This document shows, one piece after another, positions 51,640 to 62,487 of a stretch of 64,000 nucleotides of DNA (positions are counted from its first letter, which is position 1; every line of letters begins with the position of its first letter). The notes under the pieces are model-generated. The model worked only from the letters and a program-made list of their open reading frames with translations. It had not been told where the DNA came from and made no database searches. Both the position numbers and the translations under genes were made by a program. The stretch is from positions 14,041,608 to 14,105,607 of the forward strand of contig OY755191.1 in the NCBI GenBank assembly GCA_963576735.1, written 5' to 3'. This DNA is from Bedellia somnulentella. Lineage: Eukaryota; Arthropoda; Insecta; Lepidoptera; Bedelliidae.

Positions 51640-54600
51640 CTGGGGGAGATAATAAATATATAAATACACAGAATTATACAAAGGAGAAAACAGTAGGTTC
51701 ATATGTAGTTGATAGCAAAGATCGGTCTAATTTACAGGAAAATATATTTTGTTAAAATGACAATAAAGATAACATAACATAAACATTCACGCCGAATATC
51801 CCCGAGGGGTTTGGCAGAGGTGCTAATACTTATGAACGTCACGTGACTTAGTCACCTGTTCAGAGTACCCACGTTTTGCTTGAACAGTGTACTCACGTGA
51901 TAGGGGGTAGACCTATCGCCGTTTTGTACGAATACACTGTCACATGACTAAGTACAACTCAGCCTTGTGGGTTTCCTCACGATGTTTTCCCTCACCGTTA
52001 ACAATCATGATAAATTAACCACACATATGTCTTTAGAAAAGACAAATTGGTATAAGCTCGACCCGGGATTTGAACACTTGTCGCTTGCACGTTAACCGTG
52101 TTCTACCCATTGAGCTATCACGGTCACGGAGATAATAAATATATGAATAAACGGAATTAAAACTTACAATATTACAATATGGGATACTAACTCAACGATA
52201 TATTTAATATTATATAATACACATATAAAAAGAAACAATTGTTTATGCTCAGCAGATAAATGTTGATTGAGATATTAGTCACGATATATCGTCAATAACA
52301 TACAAAGATACACATACTCACGGCTATAAATCCCTTGCTGGGGTAGCCAGAGCTAAGAAAATAGAAATTCCTCAGCCACTTTTGGAAGTTGCGTGGGGAA
52401 AAGATGGTGAGATAGAGGTTTTTGGTGATGGGTCTCCAACCGCATCGCCCAAAAATCCCTTAAAAGCCCCAATACCGTTAGTCGCCTCTTTCGTACACCC
52501 ACCGGAAGAAATGGGGTAGTGCTATTCTTAGCCGACACTACACAGCTCTCATAGTTCGGAATACTTACAGCTAAATCATACAATAAGGGTTTATAAATTC
52601 AGTTATAAACTAAGCGAATAACAAGTATTCGAAAATAGATTGGATTCGCAAATTGGTACACAGTAGGGCTTCCTCGCTAGTATATCTTTGTTGTCCTCAT
52701 TGTTTATATAATAGGTAACCTTTTGACGTAATATCAGTGCAATGTAAGATCTGAGTGAGATGTCATTGTGTGTGCGAGTACAAAAAAGGAAAGAGCTTAT
52801 TCATTACACTTTGTCGTTTCTGAACTCAGACGTCCTAAGTTACTGCCGCAGACGCTTGTTATTCCACTACACAAATTTGTCTACTTTTCAGAAGCCTAGC
52901 GTTCTGAACGTTATTCCACTAGTCTGAATTCAGATTCTGTGGCTCTCAGACGTCTTCATTCAGACAAATGCACTGACCTCCATTATACTATATAAGTACG
53001 CTGGACTAATTATAGGCTGGTGACAGTGAGGCGATTTGATTTTCGCCATTTTGGCGCTTACGGCAGCAGTGAAGGAACAAGGAACTAATAAAAGAGATGG
53101 GACAGTAAGATAAAATATATCGATAAAATGTTTCTGCTTAAAGGAAAGGCTAAGTTTTATCGAAACGAAACTTTACAGCACTATTGATTTATAATTGTTT
53201 CTAAAAACCATAGATATATTATGCTTTATGGTAAAAAAACACTGGCCATTTTGCAGTTTATGTCATATTAGTTCCTCGTTCCGTCATTGGGGCGCTTCAA
53301 ATTGGCACAGTAAATAGCTGTCATTTTGATACGTATCATTAGTCCAGCGTACTTATATAGTATAATGGAGGTCAGTGACAAATGGAATAAGCTCTTAAGG
53401 AGAGCTGTCTCTTTAGCGCGGATTAGAGGTAGATAGAGAATAACAAAAAAAAATCGGCTACAGCAAAGGCAAATTGGTAGTAGTACAACAGCGGTCATTA
53501 ATGTAATAACGAATTTAATACATGTTATAAAGAGAAGAAGGTTTCTTATATAATAAAAAATATAACATCTTTCACATACCTCGGTCCAATCATCAAATTC
53601 ATGAGCAAAGCCGAGCTTATCGCTATCAACAGCACCTCTTTCCACCAGAACCACAGCGAGGACACGTGGACATGGATGTGGTCATCATATTCCACCTCAA
53701 TACCCTCAATTTCGTGGGTGTCTTCGGCCTCCAGGTTTTGCTCGCAGGTCGGGTCTTGGTAGAAAATTAGGCCGTTGCTGCCTGGAATTTTGGTATAGAT
53801 AAGTTAATTGTTATGAATGTGAATTTAACAATAACACATTTAGACCATATTATACCATATATACCATATTATACCATATTATACCATATAGTTTCCTATC
53901 AACATTTAATTCATCTAACGAAAGAATGGTACAGATGATGATTATGACAAAAAAAGGGTCGGAGGTTCAAATAACTTATTAGAAAAAATATATCTGTTTC
54001 AATTTTGTTTGTCAACTCAAACGTTCACACCGTATATCACCGAAGAGGTGGGCAGAAGTACTAATACTTTCTGAACATCACGTGACATTGTCACCTTGTG
54101 TTCAGAGTACCCACATTTTGCTTGGATAGTGTACCCATGTGATAAGGGGCAGGCCCATCGCCGTCTTGTACGAATACACTGTGACAAGACTAAGTATAAC
54201 TCAGCCATATGGGTTTCCTCACAATGTTTACCCTTACAGTTACAAACCATGATAAATCAACCACACCTATGTATTTAGAAAAGACAAATTGGTGTAGGCC
54301 CGATCCGGGATTAGAACGCTAGTCGTCTGCACGATAAGCGGGGTTCTACCCACTGAGCTGTCATGTCGTATTTCAATAAATAAGTGAAAAAATTGATTGG
54401 ACAAATAAAAATGGGTTACCAAATGTTGAAAATCAAAGTACTGATTGTTTTCCTGTACCGAGAAACAACCAACAACGTGTATCGATATTTGGGCATAGAT
54501 AATAATCGCTCCCTATCGCAATTTAACTTAGTAAAAGTGTTGTAGGGGCCGACCAAATCTATAGGTTCAAATAACCAAAATATCTTAAGTTGCTTTTTAC

Positions 54601-57600
54601 ATATATACATATGCTCAGGGACATAAATCCCAAAAAGAGGTAGCCAGAGCTTCAGAGCTAGAAACTCCTCAGCTACATTTGGAAGTTGATAGGGGGATAA
54701 GCTGGTAGAATTACTACCAGCTTTAAAAGTATTTAACATACATACATTCATACATATACTCACGGCTATAAATCCCTAGAAGGGGTAGCCAGAGCTAAGG
54801 AATTAAAAATTCCTCAGCCACTTTTGGCAAATTGAGTGGGGAAAAGATGGTCAAGTTAAGGTTGTTGGTGATGGGTTTCCAACCGCATCGCCCAAAAATC
54901 CCTTAAAAGACCCAATACCGTTAGTCGCCTCTTACGTACATCCATCGGTAGAAACGGGGTAGTGCTATTCTAAGCGACACTACACGGAGTACATTTAAAT
55001 AAAATATATGCCGTGTAGTGCCGGCTTAGAATGTCACTCCCAACGGTTGTCGTAAGAGGCGACTAAGGGTATGGGGCTTTTATCAGTAGGTTTCGGAATA
55101 TTTCTAGTGGAACTAAAGTATGATTGGTATTGGGTCTCCAACCGCATCGCTCAAAAACCACCTATAAAAGCCCATACCCATGGGTAGATAGGGGTAGTGA
55201 TATTCTTAGCCGCCACTACAGGGCAAGTTGCTTGCTTCTCTATTGTAAAATGCTGCTATGCTTAATGACGATTTATGATGATATTCAAACAACCGATACA
55301 CTGATTAAATAGCTACATAGAATTTCGCACGTAATTAGAAGACTAGAAAAATGCTGTGTAGTGTCGGCTTAGAATAACACTACCCCATTTCAACCCGTGG
55401 GTGATCGTAAGAGGCGACTAAGGGTCTAAGGGCTTTTCAAGCGATTTTTGGGCGATGTGGTTGGAGACCCGTCACCAAAAACATTTATTATTACCATCTT
55501 TTCAACACTCAACTTCCAAAAGTGGCTGAGGAATTTCTCATTCCAAAGCTCTGGCTACCCCGTTTAGGGAATTATAGCCGTGAGTATATGTATGTATGTA
55601 ATTAGAAAACATATACTTAAGATTGAACACTTATAAAAACAAATATATTTAAAAGACGACACAATGTAGTTACATTTAAAAAAAATAGTCTGGACTTTAA
55701 ATTACTTAATCCTATTAATTAATATTATAAATGTGAAACTTTAGATGTGTAGCTGTGTAGTGTCGGCTTAGAACAGCACTACCCCATTTCTTCAGACGTA
55801 AGAGGCGACTATCGGAATTGGGGCTTTTTAAGGGATTTTTGGGCGATTTTTTACATATACTCACGGCTATAAATCCCTTAACGGGGTAGCCAGAGCTTTG
55901 GAATGAGGAATTCCTCAGCCACTTTTGGAAGTTGATTGGGGAAAAGATGGTAATAATAAATGTTTTTGGTGACGGGTCTCCAACCACATCGCCCAAAAAT
56001 CACTTTAAAAGCCCCTATACCCTTAGTCGCCTCTTACGATCACCCACGGGTAGAAATGGGGTAGTGTTATTCTAAGCCGACACTACACGGCAAATATTTT
56101 TATTTATATATTTTAATGAATATAAAACAGACATACCATGCATAGCATTACTCCCCATGTGCGACAATAAGCGCCAACGTCTTCGGGTCTAGCGGTTGCA
56201 AGGCGGTGCTCTTGTCTCCGGGACCAGCTAATAATGGTTGTGAGGAAGACAGCTTCCACAGACCAGACTTGGATGGAACTGTCAGTTCTTGGGATGACCA
56301 CGTGTCTTCTTGGATGTATAGCTGAAGGGTTTTTGTATATATATTATTATATAGGAGAAACCGAAGGGGACGGTAATTATAAGTGCTTAGTAGGATGAGT
56401 ATGATGTAACAGTAAGACATTTGGTTAAAACAGTTAAGTATCTTGAATTTTCTTTTAAAATTCAGTATCGCAGGCAAGACAAACTTACTTAGTTACTCAA
56501 AGTTTTTTTTTTCCTCACGTGTCTACCTTGTTTAGTACCTTTAAGTTTTGTAGAACTTAAAGTATCTTAAATATTTGTATTAGTTTTACTTAATAAATGT
56601 GTCTTTTTACCCCTTTAGAAATGTCAGTAGTTACCTGTTGGTGATGCATGCCCAAATAAATGGCGGGGGCATTTTCCCCCAACAAGGACAGTTGCTCTAT
56701 GGAGCCGTCGCGGAACCGCCACGCGCCCCCCGAGCGGGACGTCCAGCTGGAATACAATTCAATGCCTATATTTACATCCATATCTACGGCAGAAAGTGGA
56801 TTACATAAATACAGGTTTCATCGCTCTAGGAAGCAAAGTGTAAAAAAAACATTGTAATATAAAACCGGTCCTTCTTGGTGGGTCTCTTTTTTTAACAAGT
56901 TTCATTATCGATTGAAATATATTTTAATGGAAAGATTATGCATTAAAATAACTAATCTGAGGTATGCACCAATTAAGCTGAACACTTAATTCAATTGGTA
57001 TATAAGACGACAAAAAAAGCAGTAAGAGTTTGACCACACGACCACGTTACGGCGCACGTGAAACGTCAGCCAATTAATATCGGAATTATTGTCGGAGCAT
57101 TCCATGTTATGGCATTGTGCAAAAATACATTGCCGCGTCGTGCAGATACACGTTGCCGTGTTGCCTTTTTCTTTATACTTCTTCTTATAAGCAACTAGAG
57201 CAGAATATATGTATTCACATTATGTATTATACATGTTATCGTCTTATCGTCGTCGTTATGTGTGGCGACGTGGTACAACGGTGCGGTGTTTGTTTTGTGA
57301 AATTTTACGACGCCGCACCGTGGCCGCACAATCATGTGGCGGCAAATTTTATGTAATATATAAAAAATATAAAAACAAAAAAAAACTAATTAAAAACAAA
57401 ACAGACACAAAAAACAGAAACAAAAATTCTTGCTTAAATCTTTATTAATATTATTTATGTCTAAAAAGGAAAAAACCTTCCGCCTTCAAAAAACCAACTA
57501 AAAAGAAAATACTTTTCTGAAAACCGCATCCAAATAGCTTTATCCAAACGCGAGATAATCGCGGACAAACATACATACATAAAAACGTTCGAAATGAGAA

Positions 57601-57762
57601 ACTCCTTTTTGAAGTCTGACGGCAAAATCTATAATTACCTGTCGGGCCCACCGCTCGGCTCTCACTGTCCCGGCCGCGCCCACCCGCACGTCCCCCCCGC
57701 GCCCGCCCGCGCAGCGCGCCCCGCCGCCCGACACCGAGTGCGAGCCCACGCTGAAGTTCCAT
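51433..57762 (-). CDS. EIF2AK3: PERK / EIF2AK3, rest of gene on the opposite strand
   Basis: Minus-strand exons in 5'-to-3' order are 57639-57762 (repeat of exon 5), 56635-56746, 56152-56321, 53580-53777 and 51433-51639. They encode [20 protein letters not shown] and YLGMHHQ, then [17 protein letters not shown]. Next is [20 protein letters not shown] with the transmembrane [18 protein letters not shown], and finally the kinase glycine loop [15 protein letters not shown] with the catalytic Lys in YAIKRI. All match human PERK in order. One or more exons seem missing: exon 5 ends in phase 0 but 56746 needs two preceding bases, and there is a similar mismatch before 51639. The rest of the kinase is not in the window. 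Confidence 0.92.
51772..52126 (-). repeat. SINE2 copy
   Basis: Complete reverse SINE2 in the PERK intron, with a head at GAGCTATCACGGTC and an (ACATA) tail. Confidence 0.88.
52308..52545 (-). repeat. SINE1 copy
   Basis: Complete reverse SINE1 in the PERK intron, ending CACTACACAGCT. Confidence 0.88.
52971..53376. mobile_element. MITE with 40-bp inverted ends and 8-bp target duplication
   Basis: ACTGACCTCCATTATACTATATAAGTACG.. (52972-53010) is repeated exactly as its reverse complement at 53338-53376. GACAAATG lies at 52963-52970 and 53377-53384. An 8-bp duplication fits hAT or P-type transposases; the CACTG-type end does not settle which. Confidence 0.82.
53580..53777 (-). CDS. EIF2AK3: PERK transmembrane exon
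   Basis: It encodes [20 protein letters not shown], an acidic His-rich juxtamembrane part, [20 protein letters not shown] and MIGPR. The acceptor used is the second AG of ATTCCAGGCAG, which restores the conserved DNG and the reading phase. GTATGT donor. Confidence 0.9.
53836..53892. repeat. Short tandem repeat (TATACCAT-type)
   Basis: CCATATTATA/CCATATATA units are repeated about six times. Confidence 0.7.
54012..54370 (-). repeat. SINE2 copy
   Basis: Diverged reverse SINE2 with head ACCCACTGAGCTGTCATGTCG. Confidence 0.85.
54600..54712 (-). repeat. SINE1 fragment (3' half)
   Basis: Reverse SINE1, tail half only, immediately followed by another reverse copy. Confidence 0.8.
54737..54987 (-). 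repeat. SINE1 copy
   Basis: Complete reverse SINE1 with a (CATA)n tail. Confidence 0.9.
55010..55225. repeat. Head-to-head SINE1 fragments
   Basis: A forward head fragment (55010-55095, GCCGTGTAGTGCCGGCTTAG) is followed by a reverse head fragment (55118-55225, ending CCGCCACTACAGGGCA). They form an imperfect inverted pair without tails. Confidence 0.75.
55353..55598 (+). repeat. SINE1 copy
   Basis: Complete forward SINE1; GTAATTAGAA occurs at 55331-55340 and 55598-55607, with 12 extra bases before the SINE head. Confidence 0.88.
55750..56093. repeat. SINE1 inverted pair (forward fragment and complete reverse copy)
   Basis: A forward head fragment (55750-55847) abuts a complete reverse copy (55853-56093). 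Confidence 0.85.
56152..56321 (-). CDS. EIF2AK3: PERK luminal exon (LYIQED)
   Basis: It encodes [18 protein letters not shown] through [10 protein letters not shown], matching human PERK LYLQSS..VLVGSDEFD. The TTCAG acceptor and GTAATG donor are canonical; its outgoing phase fits the transmembrane exon. Confidence 0.92.
56635..56746 (-). CDS. EIF2AK3: PERK luminal exon (YLGM)
   Basis: It encodes [20 protein letters not shown] through YLGMHHQ. TTCCAG acceptor, GTAACT donor. Its incoming phase does not fit exon 5, so an intervening exon is missing or unrecognised between 56747 and 57638. Confidence 0.88.
56747..57638. other. PERK intron sequence, GC-mixed, unexplained
   Basis: The segment about 57030-57350 is richer in CG than its surroundings (ACCACGTTACGGCGCACGTG.., GCCGCACCGTGGCCGC). 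It has no matching ends I can find and no PERK-like exon. Confidence 0.4.
57639..57762 (-). CDS. EIF2AK3: PERK exon 5, minus-strand copy
   Basis: It has the same 124-nt length, acceptor and donor as 50865-50988, with a few substitutions (for example [17 protein letters not shown]). It is one arm of the inverted duplication. Confidence 0.92.
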
Positions 57763-57799
57763 CTGGGAACCATGTGTGGAGTTACACTAGGAAACATGT

Positions 57800-58035
57800 A
57801 CATATACTCACGGCTATAAATCCCTTAACGGGGTAGCCAGAGCTTTGGAATGATAAATTCCTCAGTCACTTTTGGAAGTTGCGTGGGGAGAAGATGGTAA
57901 AATAAAGATTTTTGGTGATGGGTCTCCAACCGCATCGCCCAAAAATCCAATAAAGAACCCCAATACCCTTAGTCGCCTCTTACGACACCCGTGGGTAGAA
58001 AGGGGTAGCGACATTCTAAGCCGGCACTACACGGC
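57800..58035 (-). repeat. SINE1 copy (duplicated segment B)
   Basis: Counterpart of 50598-50828 in inverted orientation. Confidence 0.9.
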
Positions 58036-58122
58036 AATGAAGAAAGAAAAAACATGTATGTTCGTTATAGTTATTCGTTGCTCACAAGTGGATTTTAACA
58101 ATAAAATTAATAGTGTGTAATA

Positions 58123-58357
58123 CCGTGTAGTGCCGGCTTAGAATGTCACTACCTCTTTCTACCCACGGGTGTCGTAGGAAGCGACTAAGGGTATGGGCTT
58201 TTTTTAAGTGGTTTTTGGGCGATGCGATTGGAGATCCATCACCAACGCTACTTTATTTCTGCCACCTTCTCCCCTATCAACTTCCAAATGTGGCTGAGGA
58301 GTAACTCTAAAGCTCTTGCTACCCTTTTTAGGATTTATAGCCGTGAGTATATGTATT
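58123..58357 (+). repeat. SINE1 copy (duplicated segment B)
   Basis: Counterpart of 50297-50512 in inverted orientation. Confidence 0.88.
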
Positions 58358-58671
58358 AATTTATGTAATTAAGAGTAAATATAAAACATTAAAGCGAAAT
58401 ACGTTGGACAACGAAATGGTTGCCACGTCAGCCAATTTTTGTAAAGCAATGTTTTTGTAGTTATTAGGTAGGTTCAAAGAAATACAGCTATTTATTCGTT
58501 GCTCCTGAATTAATTTTAACAATATAAGAAATAGAAACAAACAGCAGTACCGTCTTTACCATAAGGGCACACGGGGCCAGTGCCCAGGGCCCCCCATCTC
58601 AGGGGGGCCCCGAACAACCAACAATTTCTGTCACACATTTATTTTCAGAACATTTTTGTCGGGCACATTAC

Positions 58672-60623
58672 TGTTAAACAAACCTCTTTTGTATTTAACA
58701 ATTTATGAATTTATGATTTGTCATTAAGAATTGACGTATATAAAATAGGTTTTTTTTTTGTTCTATATTTTTTCCTGTGTATTATAGAAGTTTTTCAAGA
58801 ATGTGAATATGTTATTTTTATATTGATTAATATATCAATTTTAACGTATTTGGTGTTTACTTTAACATTGGTTATGGGCAATTAGTTAATAAACATTTTT
58901 TAAATTATATAAAAAATGGAAAACCCAAGTACATCATATATATTGTAGATAGACCTAAAGATGGAAATATTATTAAGAGTAAATGGGTATTCAAAGAGAA
59001 AGTAGATCCTAGCGGGAAATTTGAAAAATATAAAGCTCGTTTAGTTGCAAAAGGTTTTAATCAAATTTATGGTATTGATTACCAAGAAACTTTTTCACCT
59101 GTAGTTCGTCACTGCACATTACGTTTATTGTTTGCTATTAGTGTTGAGTATGATATGGATATTGAACATATTGATGTAAATACTGCTTTTCTGCATGGAA
59201 ATTTATCAGAAACTATATATATGGAACAACCTGATGGTTTTGTTGTTGAAGGACAGCATAAAGTTTGTTTGCTAAGAAAAAGCTTATATGGTCTTAAGCA
59301 AGCAAGTCGTGCTTGGAATGAAAAAGTTAACGAAGTATTGATTACAGATGGCTTTATACAATTAAAGAGCGAAAAATGTGTATATATTAAAGATGCAGTT
59401 ATTATTGCACTTTATGTTGATGATTTTTTTGTTTTTAGTTCTGATAGGCAGCAAAAAGAAAAACTTTACAAATTACTTAAATCTCATTTCGATATTAAGT
59501 TGCTGGGACCTGTCAAACAAGCACTAGGTATGAAAGTGGACCGAGATAGGGAGAACGGTATTTTAACTTTAACTCAATCGGAATATATTAAAAATGTTTT
59601 GATTAGATTCGGAATGGAAAATTGTAACCCGATTTCTACACCAATGGAAGTAAATTTTAACTTGCCTAAAGCACAAAATGTTGATAATAGATTTCCATAC
59701 CAAGAACTTATTGGTAGTCTAATGTATCTTGCTGTATGCACCCGTCCAGATATAGCTTTCTGTTGTAGCAAATTAAGTCAATATAACACATGTTATGATG
59801 AATCTCACTGGCTTGCTGCAAAACGTGTTTTAAGATATTTGTCTGGCACAATCAACTACGGACTAAAATTTAGGAGAGGAAGTAGTAAAATTGAAATTTT
59901 ATCCGACGCAGATTGGGCAGGGGATACTAATGATAGGAAATCATACTCTGGACTTATTTCGAAATTTGGTCATTGTGTAGTTAATTGGTACAGTCAAAAA
60001 CAAAAACTTGTTGCTTGTTCTAGTACTGAGGCTGAATATTATGCTCTTGATAATTCAGTGAAAGAAGCAAAATTTATCAACAACTTTTTATATGAATTAA
60101 ATTACAGGAATCACAAACCAATTACTGTATTCAACGATAACCGTAGTACATTAAAAATTGTTGATACGGAATGTTTCAGACGTACAAAACATATTGACGT
60201 ACAACATCATTTTATACAAGAATGTGTTAAGAATAATATTATTGATTTGTGTTATAAACCATCTAAAGATTTAGAAGCAGATTTAATGACAAAAGCGTTA
60301 AGTAAAGTGAAACATGAATATTTTGTTAAGTGCTTAAATTTATGATTTTTGTTATGTTTTCTGTTTATGCTTCAGTTATTATAATTGTACAATTTTGGTT
60401 ATTGTTAATTGTTCAATTAAGGGGCAGTGTTAAACAAACCTCTTTTGTATTTAACAATTTATGAATTTATGATTTGTCATTAAGAATTGACGTATATAAA
60501 ATAGGTTTTTTTTTTGTTCTATATTTTTTCCTGTGTATTATAGAAGTTTTTCAAGAATGTGAATATGTTATTTTTATATTGATTAATATATCAATTTTAA
60601 CGTATTTGGTGTTTACTTTAACA
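58672..60623 (+). mobile_element. Ty1/copia element, internally deleted, LTRs identical by eye
   Basis: LTRs 58672-58867 and 60428-60623 are both 196 bp, begin TGTTAAAC and end TTTAACA. A primer-site-like TTGGTTATGGGC follows the 5' LTR, and AAGGGGCAG precedes the 3' LTR. The flanks ATTAC and TTTAC differ by one base. Only the reverse transcriptase-RNase H part remains; gag, protease and integrase are absent. It is nested in the hAT. Confidence 0.92.
58930..60345 (+). CDS. Copia reverse transcriptase and RNase H
   Basis: The open frame has no start of its own. RT motifs are SKWVFKEKVDPSGKFEKYKA, RLVAKGFNQIYGIDYQETFS, DVNTAFLHGNL, LLRKSLYGLKQASRAWNE and YVDDFFVF. RNase H motifs are LSDADWAGDTNDRKSYSG, SSTEAEYYAL, FNDNRSTLKI and RTKHIDVQHHFI. 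It is uninterrupted to the stop at 60345. Loss of the upstream polyprotein makes it non-autonomous. Confidence 0.93.
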   Translation, partial: YIIYIVDRPKDGNIIKSKWVFKEKVDPSGKFEKYKARLVAKGFNQIYGIDYQETFSPVVRHCTLRLLFAISVEYDMDIEHIDVNTAFLHGNLSETIYMEQPDGFVVEGQHKVCLLRKSLYGLKQASRAWNEKVNEVLITDGFIQLKSEKCVYIKDAVIIALYVDDFFVFSSDRQQKEKLYKLLKSHFDIKLLGPVKQALGMKVDRDRENGILTLTQSEYIKNVLIRFGMENCNPISTPMEVNFNLPKAQNVDNRFPYQELIGSLMYLAVCTRPDIAFCCSKLSQYNTCYDESHWLAAKRVLRYLSGTINYGLKFRRGSSKIEILSDADWAGDTNDRKSYSGLISKFGHCVVNWYSQKQKLVACSSTEAEYYALDNSVKEAKFINNFLYELNYRNHKPITVFNDNRSTLKIVDTECFRRTKHIDVQHHFIQECVKNNIIDLCYKPSKDLEADLMTKALSKVKHEYFVKCLNL

Positions 60624-60779
60624 TTTACATTGTTTTCACAAATCAGTAATCGATGACGAATCGAGCGCCTATTCTTACTGTACTAATTCTGAAAGCAGAA
60701 AAAAATCTTAAACTTGTAGAAAAATAGTTAATTTTCTTTTCGGCTTCGACAAAACGATGAAAAATTTTGACACATCATT

Positions 60780-61020
60780 TATTTGCAAATAGAGTCCCGA
60801 AGTCTTTTTCGGAAACTAGATGGTCTGCACGCGCTAATGCTATTAATGCTTTGCAAAATGGTAATTTAAATATTTCTGAAATATTCAATCAACCAGGAGA
60901 CACTAGAAAGAAAGCCCAAAACCTTGCAAAAAAATGGGAGACTGCCTTTCCAACGGAAATATGGAATGATCTTTTGGGAGTTATGAATGAAACAAGTCTA
61001 AGTTTACAGAATAAAACTAT
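60780..61020 (+). pseudogene. hAT transposase fragment
   Basis: It encodes FSETRWSARANAINALQNGN and AQNLAKKWETAFPTEIWNDL. The ETRWSAR..A..AL motif is typical of Tip100/Zaphod-type hAT transposases. It is cut by a SINE1 at 61049. Confidence 0.75.
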
Positions 61021-61048
61021 GACCATGGACGTTGTACATATACTCACT

Positions 61049-61227
61049 TATATATATATACTTTTGGAAATTTTAGTGGGGAAAGTTGGTAATATAAAGG
61101 TTGTTGGTGATGGGTCTCCAACCGCATCGCCCAAAAATCCCTTAAAAGCCCCAATACCGTTAGTCGCCTCTTACGTACGCCCACCAGAAGAAATGGGGTA
61201 GTGCTATTCTAAGCCGACACTACACGG
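61049..61227 (-). repeat. SINE1 copy inside the hAT
   Basis: Shortened reverse SINE1 between ACGTTGTA repeats (near 61029-61036 and 61228-61236). Confidence 0.8.
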
Positions 61228-61336
61228 CACGTTGTAACGAATCTCTAATCAGTTATGTCAATACCGCACGCATTAATTCTGATTAGTACGAAGAAACGAA
61301 ACTTCTACTGATGAAAATCCATATGCTGACTACAAA

Positions 61337-61562
61337 GAAATTGAAGAACTACGAAACTCAAGTGGCGCAAGGCAGGGCAAATTGCAGACAGAACCGACTT
61401 TCGGCCGTTGTTACTCGAAGGTTCTGGGGTGACGGCTACGTACCGGACGAAGTGGTGTGGGTAGGCCTCCCACATGGTGGTTGGATGAGGGCAGCGCAGG
61501 ACCGGTCGTTGTGGAAATCTATAGGGGAGGCCTAGTGGACGTCTATTGGCTATATGATCATG
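61337..61562 (+). repeat. LINE-B 3' end inside the hAT, 12-bp target duplication
   Basis: It encodes RRFWGDGYVPDEVVWVGLPH and GWMRAAQDRSLWKSIGEA. It is flanked by TGACTACAAAGA before 61337 and after 61562. An RTE-like LINE, 5'-truncated. Confidence 0.82.
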
Positions 61563-61978
61563 ATGACTACAAAGATACAATTGAATGAAAAAAACTTCGC
61601 AGCAAAAGCATACCTTTTTTTGAAGGATCATCAGAGACTTCACAGTTGAGAGGCAAGGAAAAGTTTCGTGTAGATACTTTCATTCCCATAATTGACACAT
61701 TAAGCATGAAAGCATTAGAAAGAACCACCAAGCACCAAGAAATGAATAGTCGATTTAATTTTCTTTGTCAGTAAACAACAATCGAATCTGATAAGTTGAC
61801 CAAAAAATGCAAAGAATTGCAATGTTTTCATTTAACCCAATATTAAAAAAAACATAGCAAAACAATCTGTGAATTTAAATATCTCAATCTTACATAATAA
61901 ATAAAATCAGATAAAATGGAGGTAACTTTTCCAAATGTAGAAATTGCTACAAGAATATTTCTTTGTCTAATGGTTACC

Positions 61979-62487
61979 AATTCGGTATGCAAAGTTTTAT
62001 AAAAGTGATGCTGATTACAAAACCATTTCGAGATATTACGTTCTTAAACAACATTTTCTTGAAATCAAATGAAATAAAGCTAAGATGACTATTATTTTAT
62101 CAAAAAACCGTAACAGTGTTTGACCTTCAATGTTATTTCAAAGACATTCGTTTTTGCAGTTTATTAATAAAATATCGAGAATCATAGGTTTGTTTAGAAT
62201 AATATCGTAATAATTTCATTTGGGATCACAAATTCGTGAAATATTTTGCAATTAGCAACATTTTTACTAAACATTTCGCTTTATTTGCATATCGCTACGT
62301 GATATTTTCAATCGATGACGTCATTAAGTACAAAAGTTGAACAATTTTTAAAAAATCATACTTTGCAATTACGAGTACTCATTTTAAATGAAAAATATTC
62401 AAATCAGTTTTTTATTTTCGTGTTTGCTATCGAATAAAAATATTTAATAAATATAAAAAAAAAAACTTCGCATACCGAATTACAAGA
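61979..62487. mobile_element. MITE-X copy 2 inside the hAT
   Basis: Same ends and body as 32535-33042 (AATTCGGTATGCAAAGTTTT), with scattered differences. Confidence 0.78.

Noticed and set aside
57209..57448. Overlapping open frames near 57.1-57.4 kb, considered as the missing PERK exon
   Set aside because: None resembles the PERK luminal sequence expected there, and no fitting splice sites are visible on the minus strand.
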